This document shows positions 29,197-37,963 of a DNA stretch of 64,000 nt, piece by piece. The notes under the pieces were generated by a model. That model was not told the origin of the DNA. It saw nothing but the letters and a program-made list of their open reading frames with translations, and did no database searches. Position 1 is the stretch's first letter. Every line of letters starts with the position of its first letter. Source of the DNA: Coleofasciculus sp. FACHB-1120 (GTDB taxonomy: Bacteria; Cyanobacteriota; Cyanobacteriia; Cyanobacteriales; FACHB-T130); the NCBI RefSeq assembly GCF_014698845.1, contig NZ_JACJTV010000015.1:1-64000 (forward strand). The letters are read 5' to 3'. Both the position numbers and the translations under genes were made by a program.

Positions 29197-29443
29197 ACGA
29201 CAATTCAAGAGGTAAAGGTAGCAGTGTTAGTCTGTGAGACTCGCTAGCAACTTGAACTTTCACAGAAAAAATTCGCAACGCTACTTAGGGTATCGTTACC
29301 ACAGGGTAAATCGATGGGGCAACAAACCAAGGTACCTCTTACCACTTGCTTTGAAGCAGATGGAAACACTGCTGCATAAAATGGGGGAATAGGGCAAAGA
29401 CCTACTAGCCTGGTATTTCAAGAAGCGGGAGTTGCGGCAGTGA
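29197..29443 (+). pseudogene. Decayed XRE-type HTH regulator
   Basis: Read with one +1 shift near 29305, the translation gives TTIQEVKVAVLVCETR, a stop, QLELSQKKFATLLRVSLP, then VNRWGNK ... LALKQMETLLHKMGE, a stop and GKDLLAWYF. This follows the common cyanobacterial HTH pattern (LGLSQEKFA ... NRWENG ... LALKQIE). The start ATG is mutated to ACG at 29197, in-frame TAG codons lie at 29245 and 29390, and there is one frameshift, so it is dead as a gene. Its stop TGA (29441) overlaps the GTG start of the downstream kinase as GTGA, a translational-coupling arrangement left from an operon. Confidence 0.7.
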
Positions 29444-32400
29444 CATTTGTAGACAAAGGAAGGGCTGCCGACAACATTTTTGTTGCAGGTGGCGAAATGG
29501 GGAATCTGATGCGATCGCTCGATTGGTCGCAGACTCCCTTAGGAGACGTGACCCACTGGCCCCAAAGTTTGCGAAGCGCTGTCAGCATTTTGCTGCCTTC
29601 AAAAGCTCAAATTTGCCTGTTCTGGGGGCCTGAATTAATCGCGCTCTACAACGATGCCTATCGCCCTGCTATAGTATCGAAGCATCCTTGGGCACTGGGT
29701 CGCCCCGCCCATGAGGTGTGCAGCGAAGTTTGGGACGCGCTCAAACCCTTGCTAGAGGGAGTTGTCACCACTGGAGAAGCCTTCTGGGCGCGAGATTATT
29801 TGTTCTTTCTCAATCGCTACGGGTACAGCGAGGAAACTTACTTTGATGTCTCGTATGACCCCGTGCGGGATGAGAGCGGGGAAGTCGGCGGCATTTTTTG
29901 CATCGTCAGCGAGACAACTGGGCGAGTTCTGGGCGATCGCCGCTTACAAACTTTGGGACGGCTGGCGAACGAAACGGCTCAAGCCAAGACGGTTGAAGCT
30001 GCCTGTCGAACTGCAATTCAGGCTTTAGCCACCAATAAGTACGATATTCCGTTTGCCCTGCTCTATCGAGTGGAAGTAGATGGCAAGCAAGCTACTCTAG
30101 TTGAAACGGCTGGATTCGAGGCGAAAACCTCAGCAACGCCCACGAGCGTAGACCTGACTCAAGCCAATGACAACTGGGGATTGGGACAGATTTATCAAAC
30201 TGGGCAAGCAGTCATTGTTGATGTAGCAACTCGATTCGGGGCGTTACCAAAGGGAGCCTGGGAAAAGTCGCCTATTGCTGCCTGGGTTGTGCCGCTGACC
30301 CAATCGGGACAACCTCAGATTGCTGGGTTTTTAGTGTTGGGAATCAATCCCCATCGAGCCTTTGAGAATGAGTATCGAGAATTTTTTGATTTGGTGGCAG
30401 GCAATGTTGCGACAGCGATCGCAAATGCCCGTGCGTTTGAAGGAGAACGCCAGCGAGTAGAAGCACTGGCAGAACTGGATCGCGCTAAAACGTCCTTCTT
30501 CAGCAACATCAGCCACGAATTCCGCACTCCCCTAACGTTGATGCTGTCCCCGTTAGAGCAGACGCTAGCCGAATTTAATGAAAGCATTCCGACCAAAGCG
30601 CGATCGCAACTCGAACTGGTGCAGCGCAATGGGAAGCGCCTGCTGAAGCTCGTCAATACGCTGCTCGATTTCTCGCGCATTGAAGCCGGACGCACTCAGG
30701 CAAACTACGAGCCAACCGATTTAGCAACCTATACGGCTGAATTAGCCAGTCTATTTCGTTCTACCGTTGAGCAAGCGGGACTGCAACTCACGGTTGATTG
30801 TCCTCCCTTGTCAGAACCGATTTACATAGATCGGGATATGTGGGAGAAGATTGTGTTGAATCTGCTCTCGAATGCCTTTAAGTTCACGTTTGAAGGAGAA
30901 ATTGCGGTTGTTCTGCGTCCGGTCGGAGACCATGTTGAACTGATGGTGCGCGACACAGGTACAGGTATCCCAGCCGCCGAGCTTCCCAAACTGTTTGAGC
31001 GGTTTCATCGCGTTGAGGGCGCACGGGGACGCACCTTTGAGGGTACAGGAATCGGGCTATCGCTGGTGCAGGAACTCGTACATTTGCAGGGTGGGGCGAT
31101 CGCCGTTGACAGTACGCTGGGTCAGGGCAGTACCTTCACTGTTCGATTGCCAATGGGAACGGCTCATTTAGCGAGCCATGACATTCACGCCAGCCACGCC
31201 CAAGCCTCCACCGCCTCCGGTGCAACTTCTTATGTTAAGGAAGCATTAGGTTGGCTGCCCGAAGAACATACAGCGCTGAGAATACAGACGGAAGAAAACG
31301 CTCAACGCTCAACCTCCAAGGCTCCCCCGGCGGCTGCCCGCATTCTGTTGGTCGATGATAACGCCGATATGCGCGACTATCTGTACCGTCTCCTTAGCCA
31401 GTTTTATCAGGTGGAAATGGCGAAAGATGGCGAAACCGCTCTAGCTTCCATATACAACCATGCGCCTGACCTGATACTCAGCGATGTGATGATGCCAGGA
31501 ATGGATGGGTTTGAGTTGCTCAGGCAGTTGCGAGCTGATTCTAAAACTCGCGAACTTCCATTTTTGCTGCTTTCTGCTCGCGCCGGAGAAGCATCAGCAA
31601 TCGAAGGATTGGAAGCTGGAGCCGATGATTATCTGGTGAAACCCTTTAGCTCCGGCGAATTACTTGCCCGCGTTGCTGCCAATTTAGAACTGGGGCGATC
31701 GCGCCAAGCGGCTGCGCGTCGTCGCATTGATGCGGTTGTGTCTTCTGTACCCGATTTTATTTACACCTTCGATTTGGCAGGACGATTCACTTACATCAAC
31801 AAACCGCTGCTCGACCTTTTGCAGAAAACGTTTGCTGAAGCAATGGGCAAAAACTTTTTTGAATTGGATTACCCCCCAGAGTTAGCCGCCCGACTTCAGC
31901 AACAGATTCAACAAGTGATCGCCACGCGCCAACCGCTCAAAGATGAAACGCCCTACACCAGTGCCTTTGGGACAAGAGCTTACGAGTACATTTTCGTGCC
32001 GCTCTTCGATGCAGATGGTGCAGTAGAAGCGGTAGCAGGAACCAGCCGTGACATTACCGAACACAAACAAATAGAAGTGGCTTTGCGCGCCTCAGAGGAA
32101 CGCTATCGAATGCTGTTTGAGTCCATTGACGAAGGCTTTTGCGTCATCGAAATGCTGTTTGATGAAAATGGCACGCCGATCGATTACCGTTTTTTGGAAA
32201 CCAATCCAGTGTTCGAGGAACAAACGGGACTCGAACAAGCGAGCGGCAAAACAGCGCTTCAACTCGCACCGACGCTTGAAAAGCATTGGTTTGAAATTTA
32301 CGGCAAAATCGCCATTACGGGCGAACCGCTTCGCTTCGAGAATCACTCCGAAGCACTGAACCGTTGGTTCGATGTTTATGCGTTCCGCATTGGGCAGCCG

Positions 32401-33636
32401 GAGAGCCACAAAGTTGCTATCCTGTTCAAGGACATTAGCGATCGCAAGCGCAGTGAAGCCGAACGAGAACAAATTCTGCAACGAGAACAAGCCGCACGGG
32501 AAACCGCCGAACGGGCAAATCGTATTAAAGATGAGTTTCTCGCAGTACTGTCTCACGAGTTGAGATCGCCTCTCAACCCGATCTTGGGCTGGTCTCAGCT
32601 ACTTCAAAGCCGCAAGATGGATCAAGTGCGAACGACTTATGCCCTACAGATAATCGAACGCAATGCAAAACTGCAAGTGCAGCTCATTGATGATTTGCTC
32701 GATGTTTCTCGAATTCTCCAAGGCAAACTCAGTCTCAATGTCGATCCAGTCAATCTTGTAACCACCATCACTGCTGCACTAGAAACAGTGCAGTTAGCCG
32801 CCGCCGCCAAATCGATTCAAGTTCAGACAATCCTGGAACCAGAGGTTGGGCAAGTTTTAGGTGATTCAGGTCGGTTGCAGCAAGTCATCTGGAACTTGTT
32901 ATCCAACGCCGTCAAGTTTACCCCGCCACAAGGACGAGTTGAAATTCGCTTACAGCAGATTGGGGCTGAAGCTCAAATTACGGTCAGCGATACAGGTAAA
33001 GGGATTCTCCCCCAATTTCTGCCTTATGTCTTTGAATACTTTCGACAAGCGGATAGCGCCACGACTCGACAATTTGGTGGATTAGGATTGGGCTTAGCGA
33101 TCGTCCGTCAAATCGTTGAATTACATGGTGGCACTGTTTGTGTAGATAGCTCTGGTGAAGGGCAGGGAGCCACCTTTACGGTGAAATTCCCGTTGATGTC
33201 ACAGCACTCAGCCCTTCCTCAAGCGGTTGGCGAGTCAAAATCTCTCTCCAGCTTGCAAGGCATCAAAGTGTTAGTAGTAGATGACACGACGGATATGCGA
33301 GAGTATGTCACCTTTGTCCTAGAACAGGAAGGGGCAGAGGTGGTGGCTGTCGCTTCAGCAGCGGAAGCTCTTGCCACGTTAGCTCAGTTTCAGCCAACGG
33401 TTCTGGTGAGTGACATTGGGATGCCCGATATAGATGGCTATATGTTAATGCGGCAAGTGAGAGCTTTGCCGTCAGCGCTAGGCGGGCAGATTCCAGCGAT
33501 CGCGCTTACGGCGTATGTGGGGGAACTGAATCAACAACAAGCGATCGCTGCCGGATTTCAACGGCACCTTTCCAAACCGATCGAGCCAACCACGTTAATT
33601 GCAGCGATCGTCGATCTGATCCAAAAGGCAAATTAA
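29440..33636 (+). CDS. Double hybrid histidine kinase: PAS-GAF-HK-REC-PAS-PAS-HK-REC
   Basis: A 1398-aa soluble kinase from a GTG at 29440 that overlaps the HTH remnant's stop. Order: a PAS-like domain with ICLFWGPELIALYNDAY (about 30-165), GAF (about 180-335), HisKA with SHEFRTP (H359), HATPase (NLLSNAFKF, GTGIGLSL), REC (D682, SDVMMPGMDG), PAS, PAS (about 765-1010), HisKA with SHELRSP (H1039), HATPase (NLLSNAVKF, GLGLGLAI) and REC (D1325, SDIGMPDIDG). Both kinase modules keep all catalytic residues, so one chain contains two full phosphorelay units. Stand-alone output partners are not adjacent. Full translation may have depended on coupling to the now broken HTH gene. Confidence 0.9.
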   Translation: MTFVDKGRAADNIFVAGGEMGNLMRSLDWSQTPLGDVTHWPQSLRSAVSILLPSKAQICLFWGPELIALYNDAYRPAIVSKHPWALGRPAHEVCSEVWDALKPLLEGVVTTGEAFWARDYLFFLNRYGYSEETYFDVSYDPVRDESGEVGGIFCIVSETTGRVLGDRRLQTLGRLANETAQAKTVEAACRTAIQALATNKYDIPFALLYRVEVDGKQATLVETAGFEAKTSATPTSVDLTQANDNWGLGQIYQTGQAVIVDVATRFGALPKGAWEKSPIAAWVVPLTQSGQPQIAGFLVLGINPHRAFENEYREFFDLVAGNVATAIANARAFEGERQRVEALAELDRAKTSFFSNISHEFRTPLTLMLSPLEQTLAEFNESIPTKARSQLELVQRNGKRLLKLVNTLLDFSRIEAGRTQANYEPTDLATYTAELASLFRSTVEQAGLQLTVDCPPLSEPIYIDRDMWEKIVLNLLSNAFKFTFEGEIAVVLRPVGDHVELMVRDTGTGIPAAELPKLFERFHRVEGARGRTFEGTGIGLSLVQELVHLQGGAIAVDSTLGQGSTFTVRLPMGTAHLASHDIHASHAQASTASGATSYVKEALGWLPEEHTALRIQTEENAQRSTSKAPPAAARILLVDDNADMRDYLYRLLSQFYQVEMAKDGETALASIYNHAPDLILSDVMMPGMDGFELLRQLRADSKTRELPFLLLSARAGEASAIEGLEAGADDYLVKPFSSGELLARVAANLELGRSRQAAARRRIDAVVSSVPDFIYTFDLAGRFTYINKPLLDLLQKTFAEAMGKNFFELDYPPELAARLQQQIQQVIATRQPLKDETPYTSAFGTRAYEYIFVPLFDADGAVEAVAGTSRDITEHKQIEVALRASEERYRMLFESIDEGFCVIEMLFDENGTPIDYRFLETNPVFEEQTGLEQASGKTALQLAPTLEKHWFEIYGKIAITGEPLRFENHSEALNRWFDVYAFRIGQPESHKVAILFKDISDRKRSEAEREQILQREQAARETAERANRIKDEFLAVLSHELRSPLNPILGWSQLLQSRKMDQVRTTYALQIIERNAKLQVQLIDDLLDVSRILQGKLSLNVDPVNLVTTITAALETVQLAAAAKSIQVQTILEPEVGQVLGDSGRLQQVIWNLLSNAVKFTPPQGRVEIRLQQIGAEAQITVSDTGKGILPQFLPYVFEYFRQADSATTRQFGGLGLGLAIVRQIVELHGGTVCVDSSGEGQGATFTVKFPLMSQHSALPQAVGESKSLSSLQGIKVLVVDDTTDMREYVTFVLEQEGAEVVAVASAAEALATLAQFQPTVLVSDIGMPDIDGYMLMRQVRALPSALGGQIPAIALTAYVGELNQQQAIAAGFQRHLSKPIEPTTLIAAIVDLIQKAN

Positions 33637-34445
33637 TACTGCTTACTGGTTCGATACTGCCCCTGCTGCGCTTTTCGGTGAACTACCCTTAGCACGGAAA
33701 CTTAACTGTCATCTCTAGGTCTAAAAGTTCTATCAATCGCCGCAATACTCTGTCATTGCTCCCGATGATATGAGCAATAACACCAACCATCATTCATCTC
33801 AATAGCCCCGAATGTAACGGTAGTCTGAAATTAGCTGCAATTGAACGATGACAATTCGTACTTTTTAACCTCTAGCAAGAACCGCTATAGATTTTCTTTT
33901 CTCTGGAAAGGGCTAGCAACGGATTGTGGATATTATATGCCAGTAAAGTTGGTTGCTAGAGTTTTTCTAAGAACGCTGGTGTATTGAATGCCGATTCAAC
34001 GCAGGGGGAGAAAGCTAAAAGTTTTTCTATTTTTATTTTGATATAGTTGCTAGTTCGCACTCTTTGAATTTTCCTTTTCCGTGTGGCGATCGCAAGTGTC
34101 TTAGGAACCTCTTGCCACGAGCTTAATCTAGTTTATCCAGGTCGAACCCCTGCTGAAATGCTGTGATCCCTGAAGCCCGGATACCCCGCCAGGAGATGAT
34201 CCCCAGGATAGATGAACAAAACCTATGTTCAGTTCTATCTTTATTTATCAGAGCGGTCAACACGCTTAATATTCGGTCTTAGGGCATTAGCATCTCGCAA
34301 CCAAAAAGTTTCATTAACCACATCTTTTTTTAAGGTTCGGGAAGCTCAAAGTTAATTTATTTTTTCAGATTGTGTCCGCCTATACATTCGCTTGAGTGAC
34401 CAAGGCTTCAGGGGTGTACTTTTTGTGAATAAGGAGTTTAATAAA
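33637..34445. other. Intergenic region, about 800 bp, no gene recognised
   Basis: AT-rich with T-runs. A 35-codon minus-strand frame in about 33698-33800 (MMVGVIAHIIGSNDRVLRRLIELLDLE) reads rather like protein but is too short to assign. No RNA fold or promoter stands out. Confidence 0.4.
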
Positions 34446-34625
34446 ATGCGAATGAATACTTGTCATTGTTGCGGCAGTCCTCTTCTGCGTCATGCGCGCC
34501 AGAATGGGGTTTATTGGTTTTGTACTTCATGCCGACAAGAGATGCTGCCTGTAGCCTTGGATCAAAAACTTCATCAAGCGGTTTTGGGCGAGCGATCGCT
34601 TTCTCTGAAACTGGTGAAACCATAA
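34446..34625 (+). CDS. Small zinc-ribbon protein
   Basis: A 59-aa protein (MRMNTCHCCGSPLLRHARQN) from the ATG at 34446. AAGGAG lies 10 nt upstream, which decides the start; the frame itself opens at 34392. Two CxxC pairs, CHCC near residues 6-9 and CTSC near 26-29, form a compact zinc ribbon around YWFCTSCRQEMLP. Similar tiny proteins are common in filamentous cyanobacteria, often several per genome. No function is known to me; zinc binding is inferred from cysteine spacing. Confidence 0.65.
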   Translation: MRMNTCHCCGSPLLRHARQNGVYWFCTSCRQEMLPVALDQKLHQAVLGERSLSLKLVKP

Positions 34626-34815
34626 AAAGGTTCCCAGTGCTTTTTTGGGCACGAAAAATTACCAAATTTCAGCTAAAGAAAAACTGAAAAGTCTATTGTT
34701 TGCCTGGTGCTACTGTTCCCAGCCTGAACCTGGAAACCTATTCACCCTTAGGTCAGGCGTTAGAATTCATCTGCCCTGATAAAATCAGCTTGGACACGGT
34801 TAGGGGCAGTGGATC

Positions 34816-35853
34816 ATGCTGGCAGCGGTACTTTACGGACAAACGGATCTACGCCTGGAACAGGTTGCTGACCCTACTCCCTCGGCTGGTGAGGTAGTAA
34901 TTCAAGTGGCAGCGGCAACGACTTGTGGCACCGACCTAAAGGTTTGGCGGCGCGGCGGTCATGCAAAGATGCTGAAGCCTCCTACTTTGTTTGGTCATGA
35001 GGCAGCGGGGCGGATAGTGGCGGTGGGAAGCGGAGTCCAAGGTTGGCAAGAAGGAGTTCGCGTCGTTGCAAATAATTCTGCTCCTTGCATGAATTGCTTT
35101 TTTTGTCAACGTCAAGAATATTCTCTTTGCCCTAACTTGACGTGGAATAACGGCACCTTCGCAGAGTATCTGAAAATTCCCGCCCCGATTGTGCAACATA
35201 ACCTGTTGCCCATCCCAGATGACTTGCCCGATGCCTTGGCGTCGATGACTGAACCGTTAGCCTGCGTGCTGCATGGGGTAGCACGTTCTAATGTGAAGTC
35301 GGGCGATCGCGTTGTGGTGCTGGGAGATGGGGCAATTGGGTTGATGTTTGTGGCGGTACTGGCGCATCAATCAGCGTCGGTGTTGCTATTTGGGGGAAAT
35401 GACCAACGGCTGGAAATTGGGAAAAAGCTAGGCGCGGTGGAAACGTTTAATTATCATCATCTGACAGATATACCGAGTGCGGTGAAAGAGCGAACCGATG
35501 GCTGGGGTGCAGATGTGGTGATAGAAGCGACGGGTGTACCCGCAGTTTGGGAGAGTGCGATCGCGTGTGCCCGTCCGGGTGCTACCGTCAACTTATTCGG
35601 GGGATGTCCGCGCGACACCACTATTACCGTCAATACCGAACAACTCCACTACAGCGAACTCACTCTAAAAGGCGTTTTTCACAACACCCCAAAATATGTA
35701 CGAGATGCCTTATCTCTGTTGGCGAGTCGCGCCATCCCCTTAGAATTGCTTATCAGCGAACATCAGCCTTTAAAGCATTTAGAGCAAGTGTTCCAAGATA
35801 TGAAGAATCGTAAGGTGATAAAGGTTGCTATCGACCCTAGCATGGCATCTTAA
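34816..35853 (+). CDS. Zinc-dependent medium-chain alcohol/polyol dehydrogenase
   Basis: A 345-aa MDR-superfamily enzyme. Catalytic zinc ligands: C37 (TTCGTD) and the GHE motif (H61-E62). Structural zinc lobe: C91, C94, C97 and C105 (APCMNCFFCQRQEYSLC). The NAD(P)-binding Rossmann motif is VVVLGDGAIGLM. The pattern fits sorbitol/threonine-dehydrogenase-like members that oxidise secondary alcohols. The substrate cannot be told; it has no pathway neighbours. The ATG at 34816 starts exactly at the family's N-terminus (MLAAVLYG), with no strong ribosome-binding site. Confidence 0.85.
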   Translation: MLAAVLYGQTDLRLEQVADPTPSAGEVVIQVAAATTCGTDLKVWRRGGHAKMLKPPTLFGHEAAGRIVAVGSGVQGWQEGVRVVANNSAPCMNCFFCQRQEYSLCPNLTWNNGTFAEYLKIPAPIVQHNLLPIPDDLPDALASMTEPLACVLHGVARSNVKSGDRVVVLGDGAIGLMFVAVLAHQSASVLLFGGNDQRLEIGKKLGAVETFNYHHLTDIPSAVKERTDGWGADVVIEATGVPAVWESAIACARPGATVNLFGGCPRDTTITVNTEQLHYSELTLKGVFHNTPKYVRDALSLLASRAIPLELLISEHQPLKHLEQVFQDMKNRKVIKVAIDPSMAS

Positions 35854-35916
35854 GAATAGGGATAGCTAAGAACAGGGTGCTGATTAGTGAAGTTTGTTTG
35901 CAGGTTTAAGGTCTAA

Positions 35917-36510
35917 ATGAAAAGCGTTAAATTTTGGTCAATTCTGTCACTGGGAATTTTACTAGCACTCTCGACCACTAAAAGTGCCGACGCCCTACCC
36001 GGACAGAAAACAGAAGAAGTGATTGCCTGGATTAATTCTAATCCTACCCTTCGACCTTCTACAGGCGATGGGCTATTAGTGCAAAAGACCAATACAGCCG
36101 CCCAGCGATTTACTTTTCTCGCAACTGTCCTTCCTCCCGGCAGAGTCACTTTTCTTAAAGATCGGGGCACGATTCGCAGCGAACGCTTTTCTTTTTTTGA
36201 CATGATTAATGGCGTTACTCCACAACGTCTAAAAGAATCGCTGCGGGTAATTTATGGGCCAGATGTCTATCAAGACTACGACCGCTCCCGAATCGTCTAC
36301 GAATATCCCACACCACAAACTGTAGACTTAGCTCGTCGGCAGCGGCTTCCACTTTTAGCAGCACAGCAGGGTGAACTGCGTTTAGGAGAGCGATTTGGCT
36401 ACTGGATGGAAATTGCCCAAACCAAGGAAGGGAAGGCCTATAACGGTCAAATGGTCATTTTTTTGAGAGAAGATTTAGACAAGTTGGAGACGGAACTGCG
36501 CGATCGCTAA
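35917..36510 (+). CDS. Exported conserved hypothetical protein
   Basis: A 197-aa protein with a clear signal peptide: MKSVKFWSILSLGILLALSTTKSADA, cleaved near ADA-LPG. The mature part is mixed alpha/beta: TEEVIAWINSNPTLRP, FTFLATVLPPGRVTF, FGYWMEIAQTKEGKAYNGQMVIF. No cysteine, lipobox or catalytic motif. It sits 63 bp behind the dehydrogenase gene and ends in its own terminator. It is probably periplasmic or cell-wall located. Family not recognised beyond being cyanobacterial in style. Confidence 0.6.
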   Translation: MKSVKFWSILSLGILLALSTTKSADALPGQKTEEVIAWINSNPTLRPSTGDGLLVQKTNTAAQRFTFLATVLPPGRVTFLKDRGTIRSERFSFFDMINGVTPQRLKESLRVIYGPDVYQDYDRSRIVYEYPTPQTVDLARRQRLPLLAAQQGELRLGERFGYWMEIAQTKEGKAYNGQMVIFLREDLDKLETELRDR

Positions 36511-36517
36511 ATTACAG

Positions 36518-36570
36518 AAATGGCAAATTGCTAATTATTAACTAGATTCAAAAATTAGAATTTGCCATTT
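36518..36570 (+). terminator. Hairpin terminator after the exported protein gene
   Basis: AAATGGCAAATT (36518-36529) and CTAAT (36531-36535) pair with ATTAG (36554-36558) and AATTTGCCATTT (36559-36570), followed by TAATTT. One base is bulged. Confidence 0.75.
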
Positions 36571-36598
36571 TAATTTAGTTGCACCGGACTTTAAAAAA

Positions 36599-36622
36599 AG
36601 AGACGCGATTAATCGTGTCTCT
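36599..36622. repeat. Dispersed 24-bp palindrome, copy 1
   Basis: AGAGACGCGATT joined to AATCGTGTCTCT, an almost perfect loop-less palindrome with one mismatch. A second, perfect variant lies at 46260-46283. The GAGACGC...GCGTCTC type is a small palindrome I associate with many cyanobacterial genomes. Confidence 0.7.
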
Positions 36623-36669
36623 CCTACGTAATGAGTGCAATCCGTAGCGATATTGGTCGCTTACACGGA

Positions 36670-36930
36670 CTACTTATTTTTATCCTTATCTTTGCTCTTT
36701 CCTTTTCCTCTGCCATCAAATTGTGTATTGCCAGTGTTTTCAGGAGTTGATACCTGTTGGCTTGGTGCCTCTATCGATGGCGCAGTGGATGCGGCTGGTG
36801 ATGGCTTTGGAACTTCTGCTGGCTTTAGCGCTATAACCAAGCCGGTTACAGCGGTGAGAATGGCAGCAGTTGCGGTCATAATGCCCGGAACGGTATGAAA
36901 CCATCCCTGTGATTTTGGTTCTTCAGACAT
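36670..36930 (-). CDS. Small single-pass membrane protein
   Basis: An 86-aa protein (MSEEPKSQGWFHTVPGIMTATAAILTAVTG). One transmembrane helix lies at about residues 14-36 (VPGIMTATAAILTAVTGLVIAL). A Pro/Ala/Ser-rich, probably periplasmic stretch follows, ending in a strongly charged GKGKSKDKDKNK tail. No known domain. It is convergent with the exported protein gene across the terminator and palindrome. Coding potential is supported by the hydrophobic helix and composition, not by a recognised family. Confidence 0.55.
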   Translation of the reverse strand: MSEEPKSQGWFHTVPGIMTATAAILTAVTGLVIALKPAEVPKPSPAASTAPSIEAPSQQVSTPENTGNTQFDGRGKGKSKDKDKNK

Positions 36931-37283
36931 CGGTGAATTTCTAGAATTTCCTGTTAATTTAATACGGCTAATTACTCGAATTTCCGAATAAACGATGCGA
37001 GTATAACAAATGCGATCGCGTCCGGCAAACGGGAAATATACCAGATTCAGTGCTATCTATCGTTTTCCTACCCCACCTTCAAATTAGGGAAAGACACGCC
37101 AAAACTTGATTTTGTTTTCTGGTTCTTCGCGGCTAGTGGCAACAGTGGGGGTGAAACTCTCTCTGAGGGTCGCTAGAGTAGATGGTATCCCAACACAGCT
37201 AAATCAGGATAAAGCGACAAGACTAGGAATCGCTAACCAACGAGAAGACCTGATATTTTTGGGTTCTGATAGAAGGTGTATTC
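36931..37283. other. Intergenic region between divergent genes
   Basis: About 350 bp with no gene, tRNA or repeat I can identify. It presumably holds the promoters of the two flanking divergent genes. Confidence 0.4.
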
Positions 37284-37772
37284 ATGATCAGCAAACAAGA
37301 CTACACTGCACAAATACTTGACGGATGGATTTACCAAATCGTACCAGGGCATTATGGGCATCGTCTGGAGATTTGGAACCCCCAAGGCAACCCATATCGC
37401 AGCTTAAAAGCTTTTGGGCAATACGAAGACGCTGTAGCATTTGCTGAATCCTTAATTGCCTTGAGTAATAACGAAAGCAATTGGGTTCCTAACAGCGAGG
37501 ACAGTCTTACCTTTGACCGAATGATGCAACAGCTAGTTTGCGTCGAATGCGACGACTTCATTTATAAAGAGTGGCACGTTAAATCTTACGAAGACTGTGA
37601 TAATAACTGGAATCTTTATGCCCTTAATCCAGTCATCGGGAAAACTGAAGTTTCACTGAAGCGACAAGCAGATTTACAGGAAGCGATCGCGCAAGTCAAG
37701 GCTCAGATAGATGGGATTGAAGTGGTTAGCGTAGCAGCAAGAGATCGCGCACCCCGTTGTGAGCAAACTTAG
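37284..37772 (+). CDS. Conserved hypothetical protein
   Basis: A 162-aa soluble protein from the ATG at 37284, preceded by AGAAGG. It is rich in aromatic residues and acidic turns: YTAQILDGWIYQIVPGHYGHRLEIWNPQGNPY, VECDDFIYKEWHVKSYEDCDNNWNLYALNP. The pattern suggests two short repeats of a small alpha/beta unit, each ending in a helix (EDAVAFAESLIAL and DLQEAIAQVKAQI). No catalytic motif or export signal. Family not recognised. Confidence 0.6.
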   Translation: MISKQDYTAQILDGWIYQIVPGHYGHRLEIWNPQGNPYRSLKAFGQYEDAVAFAESLIALSNNESNWVPNSEDSLTFDRMMQQLVCVECDDFIYKEWHVKSYEDCDNNWNLYALNPVIGKTEVSLKRQADLQEAIAQVKAQIDGIEVVSVAARDRAPRCEQT

Positions 37773-37963
37773 CTTTATTTTAGTTGCATATTTTCTAAAT
37801 TTTTACTGCCGTTTTTACAAATATATTTAATAAGTGTCAAGTCTCATCTGCATTTCCTATACACTCTTCACAGTAATGTCTTTTAGTTACACTGTGCAAG
37901 CAGCGTTTAGATTTATGCAACCGATTTCACCTCTCATCAAGTAACCTAATAGAGGATATTCAT

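Noticed and set aside
33698-33800. Short minus-strand frame of 35 codons with protein-like text
   Set aside because: Too short, no ribosome-binding site, no recognisable family.
34130-34170. Possible tRNA-like TCGAACCCC string
   Set aside because: No acceptor stem, D-arm or anticodon arm can be built around it.
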